Below the pieces are notes generated by a model, which had not been told where the DNA came from, ran no database searches, and worked only from the letters and a program-made list of their open reading frames with translations. Position numbers and translations under genes: made by a program. A stretch of 64,000 nt of DNA from Dysgonomonas sp. HGC4 (GTDB taxonomy: Bacteria > Bacteroidota > Bacteroidia > Bacteroidales > Dysgonomonadaceae): positions 18,471 through 82,470 of the forward strand of contig NZ_CVRU01000017.1 of assembly GCF_001261715.1 (NCBI RefSeq), in the 5' to 3' direction. This document shows positions 10,811 through 17,701 of this stretch, piece after piece; within the stretch, counting starts at the first letter, position 1, and every line of letters starts with the position of its first letter.

Positions 10811-11110
10811 TTACTTAGACTGCACTTTTTCTTTGTACTTGATGAGTTGTTTCTCTAAAGCCTCTGTGCATAAATCGATTGCTTCTTCGAAACTTTCAGC
10901 TGTTTTGTTAGCGTAAAGCTCATCGCTCTTGACGTTTAGCTTTATTGAAGCGTCTTTGTTATTGCTAGTTTCGGGCTTTACAACTTTAAGTATAATATCT
11001 GCACTTAATATGTCGTCTGAATATTTTTCAAGTTTAGTAACTTTCTTTTGGATAAACTCTCTAAGTTTATCAGCAGCATCGAAATGTAGAGCTTGAATTT
11101 TAATGTCCAT
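10811..11110 (-). CDS. hpf: Ribosome hibernation promoting factor (short HPF/RaiA family)
   Basis: Small ribosome-associated protein that binds the decoding region of the 30S subunit when growth slows. The 99-100 residues cover a single S30AE domain (MDIKIQALHFDAADKLREF onward, with the KLEKYSDDILSADI block); the long-form C-terminal dimerisation domain is absent. Two adjacent ATGs (11113 and 11110) are possible; the second is placed seven bases after AAAAGGAGG and is preferred, which also matches the usual family start. A real Shine-Dalgarno is rare in this phylum. The gene is last in rpsU-xerC-hpf and a strong terminator follows. Confidence 0.93.
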   Translation of the reverse strand: MDIKIQALHFDAADKLREFIQKKVTKLEKYSDDILSADIILKVVKPETSNNKDASIKLNVKSDELYANKTAESFEEAIDLCTEALEKQLIKYKEKVQSK

Positions 11111-11117
11111 CATGATT

Positions 11118-11126
11118 CCTCCTTTT
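11118..11126 (-). promoter_or_regulatory. Strong Shine-Dalgarno of hpf
   Basis: AAAAGGAGG on the minus strand, four bases before the first and seven before the second candidate ATG of hpf. Most starts in this window show only A-rich leaders, so this site stands out. Confidence 0.75.
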
Positions 11127-11137
11127 GTTTTAATAAT

Positions 11138-12022
11138 TTATGCTCGAGGATGAGCTTTATTGTATATCTTTTTCAGTTCGTCAAAAGACGTATGTGTATA
11201 AATTTCTGTTGATGCTAGGCTCGAGTGTCCTAGCAATTCTTTTACAGCATTTATGTCAGCTCCATTATTAAGCATTCCTGTTGCAAAGGAATGACGTAAT
11301 ACGTGTGGACTCGCTTTCGCTAAAGTGGGAATCCATTTGAGGTGGTTGCTGACTACCCGGTGGATTAGCATGGGGTAGATTGGCTCTCCATCTTTCTTAA
11401 CAAAGAAGGCGGCGGTTTGGTTCTCGAAATTATTATTGCGAATTTCTATATAGGAGTCGATCAATGCTATTGTGTTTTTACTAATAGGTATGATACGCTG
11501 TTTGTTGCGTTTTCCGGTGACTCGTATGTTTCCTGCGTAAAGATCCACATCTTTATCTGTTAATCCAATAAGTTCGGCTCTCCGCATTCCTGTTACATAG
11601 AATAGTTCGAGAATTACTTTGTCTCGGAACGATTCGTAATCATTGTCTTGAACTTCGAGATCAAGCACTTTTTCCATGTCTGAATAGTTTACGAACGAAG
11701 GTATCGGCTTTTTAGCTTTGGGTCCGCTAATTTTCTTGAGTGGGCTTATTGATGTTTGTCCCATTTTTTGGAGATAGCGATAAAATGACTTCAAAGAACT
11801 GAGTTTCCTATTTACTGATCGGGCAGATGTTTTACTTTCCATCAAGGAGATAATCCATGCCCTAACGATGTCTCCGTCTACGGATTCTAATTCTACTTCT
11901 GGATAATACGTCTCTATAAAGTTTTTGAACTGGACAAGGTCTGTATAATAAGAAATCTCCGTATGAGAAGAGTAGTTCTTTTCATAACGGAGATATTCTA
12001 TATATTTATCGACTGTCGCCAT
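11138..12022 (-). CDS. xerC: Tyrosine recombinase, XerC/XerD type
   Basis: Site-specific recombinase of 294 residues. It has the N-terminal SAM-like DNA-binding domain (about 1-90) and a C-terminal catalytic domain with all expected residues: R147 (TGMRRAE), K171, H240 and R243 (PHVLRH), H266 (LLGHSS) and nucleophile Y275 (TEIYTH). Length and the absence of integrase-specific additions favour a chromosome-dimer-resolution enzyme over a phage or conjugative-transposon integrase, and it sits stably between rpsU and hpf. XerC versus XerD cannot be settled here; related recombinases in this position are usually annotated xerC or as generic tyrosine recombinases. Confidence 0.9.
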   Translation of the reverse strand: MATVDKYIEYLRYEKNYSSHTEISYYTDLVQFKNFIETYYPEVELESVDGDIVRAWIISLMESKTSARSVNRKLSSLKSFYRYLQKMGQTSISPLKKISGPKAKKPIPSFVNYSDMEKVLDLEVQDNDYESFRDKVILELFYVTGMRRAELIGLTDKDVDLYAGNIRVTGKRNKQRIIPISKNTIALIDSYIEIRNNNFENQTAAFFVKKDGEPIYPMLIHRVVSNHLKWIPTLAKASPHVLRHSFATGMLNNGADINAVKELLGHSSLASTEIYTHTSFDELKKIYNKAHPRA

Positions 12023-12082
12023 TCTTTTCCTTTATGGGATGAGTGACGAAGTTATGCAATCGTTGTTATAAATACAAATGTT

Positions 12083-12274
12083 TTAATCTTCGATTTGGTG
12101 AAGTTTTTGTACGTATGCAGCGTGTATTCTTTGTTTTCTATTTGTAATAGAAGGCTTTTCGAAAGCTTGACGGCGTCTCAATTCTTTTACAACACCAGTT
12201 TTTTCGAATTTTCTTTTGAATTTTTTAAGTGCTTTTTCGATGTTTTCACCTTCTTTTATAGGAACAACTATCAT
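12083..12274 (-). CDS. rpsU: 30S ribosomal protein S21
   Basis: bS21, 63 residues, a basic protein beside the anti-Shine-Dalgarno end of 16S rRNA. The family core (PIKEGENIEKALKKFKRKFE followed by RRRQAFEKPS) is complete. In Bacteroidetes ribosomes bS21, with bS6 and bS18, holds the 16S tail so that it cannot pair with messages, which is why Shine-Dalgarno sites are rare in the phylum. The start itself has only an A-rich leader, but the predicted mRNA has an 11-base complement of the 16S tail near its 5' end. First gene of the rpsU-xerC-hpf operon. Confidence 0.97.
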   Translation of the reverse strand: MIVVPIKEGENIEKALKKFKRKFEKTGVVKELRRRQAFEKPSITNRKQRIHAAYVQKLHQIED

Positions 12275-12429
12275 AATTTTTTGTTTTAAATTTCGATTTG
12301 AGAAAAATTTTGTTTTGATTTTTTAAAATAACGAGGTATTCATCATTATTAATGAATAGCCCTAGATGTGCTGTGTTTCTAATGCACTTCTATACCTTAT
12401 ATTATATGTTACTCTAAGTATTAATCAAA

Positions 12430-12440
12430 ACCTCCTTTCT
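12430..12440 (-). promoter_or_regulatory. Complement of the 16S rRNA 3' tail in the rpsU leader
   Basis: The minus strand reads AGAAAGGAGGT here, which pairs over 11 bases with the ACCUCCUUUCU end typical of Bacteroidetes 16S rRNA. It lies about 155 bases upstream of the rpsU ATG and just after the predicted transcription start. No good start codon follows it. The GGAGG also pairs with CCTCC at 12447-12451 (five pairs), so a weak terminator hairpin for read-through from the C1q-like operon is the competing reading. Confidence 0.5.
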
Positions 12441-12451
12441 TTTTCGGGAGG

Positions 12452-12482
12452 CAAAGGTAAGAGTTTCAATGATAAAAACAAA
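12452..12482 (-). promoter_or_regulatory. Promoter of rpsU-xerC-hpf
   Basis: Minus strand TTTG at 12482-12479, a 19-base spacer, then TACCTTTG at 12459-12452, an almost ideal Bacteroidetes -33/-7 pair. The start is predicted near 12445, giving an rpsU leader of about 170 bases. Confidence 0.75.
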
Positions 12483-12497
12483 AAAAAGATCAATTTA

Positions 12498-13334
12498 TTA
12501 CATTTCGGAAATTGTTAAGGTGTTTTGAGTTTTATCTCCTGATAAAGCTTGAGTATATCCGGTTGATTGATAAATTGTTATTTTCAAGGTGCCATTTTGA
12601 GCCAGATAATGAAAACTTTTACAGGATATGGTCAATGGTACACCGTTTACACTGCTTGTATATCCTACAAGAGTGGAAGCGGTAGCAGAAGCTCCTCCAT
12701 CGTGAGAAAGTTCGACTTGGCTAGTTGGTCCTGCGGTGATATTACCGATTTTGAAAACTAGAGACGATGATACAGAGTAAATTCCTGACCTTCTAGCTGT
12801 AAAGATGCCGGTTGCGGCGTTAAAATCATTGTTTTGGTCAAATGTTTTTGTCCAATTTGTAATAGGAACACCTGCTGTCCCTAAATTAATGAAGGATTGC
12901 TGTGTGCTATTTTGAGCAATAACCAATGCTTTAGGTGGTTGGTTTTGTAATGTTATCCATTTGTTGCCATCGGAGTATTGTATTGCTCCATTAGTTATTA
13001 AGGGGTTGTATCTTATTGCGCCTGCCATCGCGTCGCTGGCTGTCATTGTTGTATAGCCAATGCCAATTGCATTGTCTATTCGTGAGGTTGATCGCAGATC
13101 AATTTTTGTACTAGGATTATCAATGCCTAAGCCTAAATTTCCTTCATCGGTTAATGTTAGAATATTCATATTGTTAGAGTCAGTTATTTTTATGGTCTTT
13201 GTTGTGGATGTATTTCCTTGTGATACAATATTTATTGTTGCAGCAGAAATGTCTTCTGTGTTTATCCCTATTTGAGCATTAATATTGAATGCTATTATAA
13301 TGACTATGATAAAAGAGCAAACTAATCGTTTCAT
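12498..13334 (-). CDS. Secreted C1q-like domain protein (third of three)
   Basis: Exported protein of 278 residues with a signal peptide (about 1-20, ending FNINAQ), a linker with DEGNLGLGIDNPSTKIDLRS typical of tail-fibre-like or adhesin stalk repeats, a short IRYNPLITNGAIQYSDG block, and a C-terminal C1q/TNF-like jelly roll with the signature FNAATGIFTARRSGIYSVSSS near residue 170. C1q-like domains usually trimerise and bind ligands at surfaces. There is no lipobox or sorting domain, so its final location is unknown. It lies 40 bases after the middle paralogue; all three genes share the same domain order. No specific ligand can be named. Confidence 0.8.
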   Translation of the reverse strand: MKRLVCSFIIVIIIAFNINAQIGINTEDISAATINIVSQGNTSTTKTIKITDSNNMNILTLTDEGNLGLGIDNPSTKIDLRSTSRIDNAIGIGYTTMTASDAMAGAIRYNPLITNGAIQYSDGNKWITLQNQPPKALVIAQNSTQQSFINLGTAGVPITNWTKTFDQNNDFNAATGIFTARRSGIYSVSSSLVFKIGNITAGPTSQVELSHDGGASATASTLVGYTSSVNGVPLTISCKSFHYLAQNGTLKITIYQSTGYTQALSGDKTQNTLTISEM

Positions 13335-13374
13335 ATTATTCTTTTAATTTGATTATTTCTTTCGGACTGTCTGG

Positions 13375-14196
13375 TTATTCAGCAACAATAGCCAAGTTTG
13401 TAAATCGCTCATTAGTCCATATCTGGCAAGTGGCGCCAACATTATGAGATACATTTATGCGTAAAGTTTCACCTTTTTGCAGGGCGAATGAGCCTGAGCC
13501 TACTATGCTTGGGTAAATACTTCCGCTAGACGAGTATGCGTTGATCCATTTCAAACTACTTCTTTCAGATATCAATGTGGCTTGAATATAACTATTGGCA
13601 TTCACAGTTATTGTTCGGCACAATATCATAAAGCAGGCAGTGTAAACACCATCTTTTGGTGCAGTAAATATGCCGGTCGTTGGATTGAAATTATTATTGG
13701 CGTCGTATGTTGTAGTCCATTTAGTGATAGTGGTAGAAGTGTTATTTGGAAATTGTACGGTCGCATTCCCATTGTTAGCTATAATGCAGGTTCTAGCTTC
13801 TGATGTAACTAGCGACATCCATTGTACGCCATCTGAGTATTGTAGCATTTCTGTGCTAGGGTCATATCTTATAGCTCCTGCACCAATAGTAGCGGCTGTG
13901 ATTGATGTGGTGCCAATACCTATGCTTGAGTTGTTGGAAGGGTTACGAATGTCGAGTCGTGTAGCTGGTGATGAATTAAGAGAGCCAAATCTACCTAGAT
14001 TAGTGGTAGTCGCTATTTCTGTAGCATTCGAATTGGTTACTTTTAGAACTTTAGCAGAAGCTGTCTTCTCTGTAGATGCAATAATGTCTAATGTTGCTAG
14101 TGGATTGATTGTGTTGATGCCTACAGTTTGCCCTATTGAATTAGTTGCGACTAGTAGCATTGAGGTTGTGCTGATAATAAAAAGGAAGAGTCTCAT
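13375..14196 (-). CDS. Secreted C1q-like domain protein (second of three)
   Basis: Exported protein of 273 residues, paralogous to both neighbours. Signal peptide about 1-22 (ending NSIGQ), then VGINTINPLATLDIIAS, a stalk motif shared by the family, the block AIRYDPSTEMLQYSDG, and a C-terminal jelly roll with FNPTTGIFTAPKDGVYTACF near residue 170. Only one base separates its start from the stop of the upstream paralogue, so translation is probably coupled. The jelly-roll faces differ strongly between the paralogues while the stalk is similar, as expected if they bind different partners or assemble as a heterotrimer; this is inference. Confidence 0.8.
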   Translation of the reverse strand: MRLFLFIISTTSMLLVATNSIGQTVGINTINPLATLDIIASTEKTASAKVLKVTNSNATEIATTTNLGRFGSLNSSPATRLDIRNPSNNSSIGIGTTSITAATIGAGAIRYDPSTEMLQYSDGVQWMSLVTSEARTCIIANNGNATVQFPNNTSTTITKWTTTYDANNNFNPTTGIFTAPKDGVYTACFMILCRTITVNANSYIQATLISERSSLKWINAYSSSGSIYPSIVGSGSFALQKGETLRINVSHNVGATCQIWTNERFTNLAIVAE

Positions 14197-14197
14197 A

Positions 14198-15004
14198 TTA
14201 ATTTTCTATTATGGTTAAGTTGTTGTAGCCACTCTTTAATGATTTGCTTGCTGCAAGATTTTGCCAAATAGATGCAGTTAGAGTTTCGTTAGTCGTCAGA
14301 TGAAAACTTGCCGAACATAAAACACTTCCGGGTAGACTCGTTGCTGCTGTGTTGAAGGTTGTGATACTTTTCATGCTCATGCCATTTGATGCTAGCCATT
14401 GTGCTTCGATATAGCTTTTGGCAGCAATAGCTCCATCGTTCAAGGTTAGAATAAGGGTGGCCGTGTAGATTCCAGTTTTGGAAGCCGTAAACACTCCAGT
14501 TGTTGGATTGAAGTTGTTGGTGTTGTCTACTGATTCGTTCCAATATTGAACTTGTGTTCTTGTATTTTGAGTGAAAGTTTGGGTTGAGCCATCAAGGTTG
14601 GCTATGACATAGGCTCGAGGAGCATTTGCGGAAAGATCATTCCATTGAGTGTTGTTTGAATAGGATAGAGTTTTCGCGTCGGATTTATACATCAAAGCTC
14701 CGGCTTTGGCATCAGATGCGCTTTGGTTTGTTTCTCCTACGGCGATTATGGGTGCAATTCCTCCATCTCTAACATCTAAGTGGGTTATAGGATTGGCGAC
14801 TCCTATCCCAATTTTTCCATCGTTGAAGATTGTTAGGATTTCTTTTTCATCAGAATTTACAACTTTTAGAGCTTTGCTTGAAGCAGTATTTCCTGTAGTG
14901 ATTACGTCAAGCATTGCTAGAGGGGTGTTAGTGTTAATCCCCACTTGAGCTTGGCAAAGCCCAGTGAGGAGCAAGCTGAAGATGATTGAAAAGGATGTTT
15001 TCAT
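14198..15004 (-). CDS. Secreted C1q-like domain protein (first of three)
   Basis: Exported protein of 268 residues when started at the ATG at 15004, which places a clean signal peptide at the N-terminus (MKTSFSIIFSLLLTGLCQAQ). The frame stays open upstream to 15319, but that region has only a TTG, no signal peptide and a hairpin, so it is taken as leader. The stalk motif VGINTNTPLAMLDVITTG and the jelly roll FNPTTGVFTASKTGIYTATL near residue 180 match the paralogues. It is the first gene of the cassette, preceded by a leader of about 420 bases that holds a perfect hairpin and a (GA)14 tract. Confidence 0.8.
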   Translation of the reverse strand: MKTSFSIIFSLLLTGLCQAQVGINTNTPLAMLDVITTGNTASSKALKVVNSDEKEILTIFNDGKIGIGVANPITHLDVRDGGIAPIIAVGETNQSASDAKAGALMYKSDAKTLSYSNNTQWNDLSANAPRAYVIANLDGSTQTFTQNTRTQVQYWNESVDNTNNFNPTTGVFTASKTGIYTATLILTLNDGAIAAKSYIEAQWLASNGMSMKSITTFNTAATSLPGSVLCSASFHLTTNETLTASIWQNLAASKSLKSGYNNLTIIEN

Positions 15005-15040
15005 TTTTATAATGTTTTTAGTGTGAGTTGAATACGAAAG

Positions 15041-15071
15041 ACAGCAGCGTGTAATCGCTACACGCTGCTGT
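15041..15071 (-). promoter_or_regulatory. Perfect 13-bp hairpin in the C1q-like leader
   Basis: Arms ACAGCAGCGTGTA (15041-15053) and its exact complement (15059-15071) with a five-base loop, 37-67 bases upstream of the first C1q-like ATG. It is GC-richer than its surroundings and has no U-run on either side, so it looks like a regulatory or stabilising mRNA hairpin or a protein-binding dyad rather than a terminator. Confidence 0.7.
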
Positions 15072-15290
15072 CGAGTATAGTTGTGACATGGGTAAACGGT
15101 TGATTCATCTTGATTTTGAACGACAACAAAAAACAAACCAGCTAAACGAAAACGTTTACCGAAACAACTTGAAATGTATTTATTGGGGAAATATTGTAAA
15201 ATTTGAAAGGATGCGCTATTTTTATGCGCAAACAAAAAAAGACGAAAAACTCCGTCTGTAAATTTTTTATAGTAAACCTGTTTGTTATCT

Positions 15291-15322
<32 letters not shown>

Positions 15323-15433
15323 GTGTTTCGACGCAAATATCCAAATCTAAAAAGTTAAATTCTAGATTGTTGTTGCTTAATATATTTGTTAATCGATATT
15401 TCATTAGTAGCATAAAAAGGTATTTTACAGAAA

Positions 15434-15466
15434 CAAAGATAAATATTAATTTATTGCATATGCAAA
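15434..15466 (-). promoter_or_regulatory. Promoter of the C1q-like operon
   Basis: Minus strand TTTG at 15466-15463, a 21-base spacer and TATCTTTG at 15441-15434, a full match to the Bacteroidetes consensus. The predicted start is near 15427, which puts the (GA)14 tract and the perfect hairpin inside a leader of roughly 420 bases. Confidence 0.65.
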
Positions 15467-15991
15467 TATATCTATTGATTTCTTTTGTAGAATAGAGCGA
15501 ATTATGTTCAGTCTATGCTAGCTTATTTGGAGTCGGTATATCAGGATTTGTGTCTGTCATTAAGTTTGTTTCAGTTGGTAGCTTTTATTCTAAGGATTGA
15601 TAAAAACTGCTGCTGCTGATTGATTAAGAGTATATGTTTCAATTTTGGATAATGCCAATAAGTGGCTCTTCTGTTTTTGAAAATATAAAATATCCACTTT
15701 CCTCTTATGTATAATAGAGAAAGTAAGAAAGAGAGAACTGATATATTAATTATTGTAGCTTTTTTAGCTCGTAATATAAGTATTGAGATATCTTATTTTT
15801 AGGATGACTCTATTGAATAAAAATTGATTCGAAACTTACTTTCTCTTTTTCTTTAATTAAAAATATAGATTCTCCTTAATTGCAATGTAATAATATATAT
15901 GATATGTACGTATATTGTGGGTGTAAAATGTTGATATGTATTTGTTTATGAAATTTTGTAAAAAAAGCAATCTATAATTGCACATTTTTAG

Positions 15992-15999
15992 TATTTTTG
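15992..15999 (+). promoter_or_regulatory. Probable -7 box of fabI
   Basis: TATTTTTG matches TAnnTTTG and lies 51 bases upstream of the chosen fabI ATG. No good -33 element was found at the right spacing. The predicted start point (about 16006) lies downstream of the alternative upstream start at 15978 and so supports the ATG at 16050. Confidence 0.5.
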
Positions 16000-16049
16000 T
16001 GCCATTCAACAATCAAAAAAGAATATTATTCACTAATAGAAAAATAAAA

Positions 16050-16868
16050 ATGAGTCATAACTTATTAAAGGGCAAAAGAGGTATCATCTTTGGAGCTCTA
16101 AATGAAATGTCAATAGCATGGAAAGTTGCAGAAAAAGCTGTAGAGCAAGGAGCAACAATTACATTATCAAATACTCCTATGGCTATGAGAATGGGAGAAA
16201 CTAATGCGTTGGCTGACAAGTTAAAAACAGAAGTGATTCCTGCTGATGCTACAATTGTAGAAGATTTAGAGCAAGTTTTTGCTAGATCACAAGAGATTCT
16301 TGGTGGTAAAATTGACTTTGTTCTTCACTCAATAGGTATGTCTCCAAACGTACGTAAAGGACGCGATTACGATGATTTAGATTATAAGTTTTTAGATAAA
16401 ACATTAGATATTTCGGCTGTATCGTTTCACAAAATGATGCAAGTTGCGAAAAAAATGGATGCAATTGCAGAAGGCGGTTCAGTTTTAGCTCTTACTCATA
16501 TTGCTGCACAACGTACTTTTGCAGGATATAATGATATGGCTGATGCAAAATCGTTGCTAGAATCAATCGGTCGTAGCTTTGGTTATGTATATGGACGTGA
16601 TAAAGGTGTACGTGTGAATACTATCTCGCAATCTCCTACAATGACTACTGCTGGAGCAGGTATCGGAGGTATGGGTGGATTTCTTGAATTCGCCGAAAAA
16701 ATGTCACCCTTAGGAAATGCTAATGCTGAAGAGTGTGCCGATTATTGTATCGTTATGTTCTCGGATTTGACTCGCAAGGTAACTATGCAAAATCTGTTTC
16801 ACGATGGAGGTTTCTCTAATATGGGATTAACTGCTGCCGTGATGGACGAGTTTAATGCAAACAAATAA
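16050..16868 (+). CDS. fabI: Enoyl-[acyl-carrier-protein] reductase (NADH)
   Basis: Catalyses the last reduction step of fatty-acid elongation in the cytoplasm, turning trans-2-enoyl-ACP into acyl-ACP. The 272 residues start MSHNLLKGKRGIIFG with the divergent FabI nucleotide site, and the active-site Y-x6-K pair is Y160 and K167 within AGYNDMADAK. This is the FabI form of the SDR superfamily, the target of triclosan. An in-frame start 24 codons upstream exists but adds a non-conserved tail and lies before the predicted transcription start. A strong terminator follows. Confidence 0.95.
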   Translation: MSHNLLKGKRGIIFGALNEMSIAWKVAEKAVEQGATITLSNTPMAMRMGETNALADKLKTEVIPADATIVEDLEQVFARSQEILGGKIDFVLHSIGMSPNVRKGRDYDDLDYKFLDKTLDISAVSFHKMMQVAKKMDAIAEGGSVLALTHIAAQRTFAGYNDMADAKSLLESIGRSFGYVYGRDKGVRVNTISQSPTMTTAGAGIGGMGGFLEFAEKMSPLGNANAEECADYCIVMFSDLTRKVTMQNLFHDGGFSNMGLTAAVMDEFNANK

Positions 16869-16914
16869 GCTAGGATTTATTCCTATAATAAAAAATAGAA
16901 GGCGGTAAGCCTTA

Positions 16915-16952
16915 AGAGGCAGAAAACAAGCGTTTTCTGTCTCTTTTTTTTA
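16915..16952 (+). terminator. Terminator of fabI
   Basis: Thirteen-pair stem with one G-U pair (16915-16927 with 16932-16944), four-base loop, then a run of eight T. It starts 46 bases after the fabI stop. Confidence 0.9.
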
Positions 16953-17035
16953 TTATATTTGCGAAGTTGTAAAGAAATGTAAAACAGTCTGAAAAGGATT
17001 CCTTTTCGGTAATAAGAAAAAGTTTAGTAATAATT

Positions 17036-17644
17036 ATGTTAATAAAGATATATCCCGAGAATCCGAATCAGAAGGAAATCGATAAAGTTGTGAAGGTGTT
17101 GCAGGATGGAGGGTTGGTTATTTATCCGACCGATACTGTTTATGCTATTGGGTGCGACGCTCTGAATGTAAGGGCTGTAGAGAAAATTTGTAAAATGAAA
17201 GGTATCAATCCGGCAAAGAGTAATTTGTCTATTATTTGCTATGATTTAAGTAATATCAGTGAATATGCCAAAGTGGATACCTCTACATTTAAGCTTATGA
17301 AGAAGAATCTTCCAGGGGCTTTTACCTTCCTGCTTAATACAACTTCATCATTGCCTAAGATATATAAGGATAAAAAGACAGTAGGAATAAGGATCCCCGA
17401 TAATAATATAATCAGAGAAATTGTAAGGATTCTGGGTAATCCGGTTTTGACAACATCTGTTAAAAATGACGATGAAATTATTGAGTACTCAACAGATCCA
17501 GAACTTATAGAGGAAAGGTATGAAAAAATAGTAGATCTTGTTGTTGATGGGGGATATGGAGGTTTAGATGCTTCAACCATAGTTGATTGTACTGATGGAG
17601 AGCCTACTATAACCCGTCAGGGAAAAGGGGAGCTAATTTGGTAG
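17036..17644 (+). CDS. L-threonylcarbamoyladenylate synthase family protein (Sua5/YciO/YrdC)
   Basis: Member of the YrdC family, which makes threonylcarbamoyl-AMP from threonine, bicarbonate and ATP for the t6A37 modification of tRNAs that read ANN codons. The 202 residues form a single YrdC domain: GGLVIYPTDTVYAIGCDA near 26-43, KMKGINPAKSNLSIIC near 53-68, PGAFTFLLNTT near 92 and GIRIPDNN near 116. The KxR-like N-terminal segment differs a little from TsaC, so it may be the YciO-type paralogue; function in t6A is likely but not proven by sequence. Confidence 0.85.
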   Translation: MLIKIYPENPNQKEIDKVVKVLQDGGLVIYPTDTVYAIGCDALNVRAVEKICKMKGINPAKSNLSIICYDLSNISEYAKVDTSTFKLMKKNLPGAFTFLLNTTSSLPKIYKDKKTVGIRIPDNNIIREIVRILGNPVLTTSVKNDDEIIEYSTDPELIEERYEKIVDLVVDGGYGGLDASTIVDCTDGEPTITRQGKGELIW

Positions 17645-17701
17645 GAATAAATAAAATACGTATTTTTACACCCAGCATTAATTATAATACGTAAAGAAAA
17701 T

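Noticed and set aside
11138..12022. Tyrosine recombinase as sign of an integrated element
   Set aside because: It lies between rpsU and hpf with matching base composition, without attachment-site repeats or cargo, and has Xer length.
15978..16049. Longer fabI start
   Set aside because: It lies before the predicted transcription start and adds residues not found in FabI proteins.
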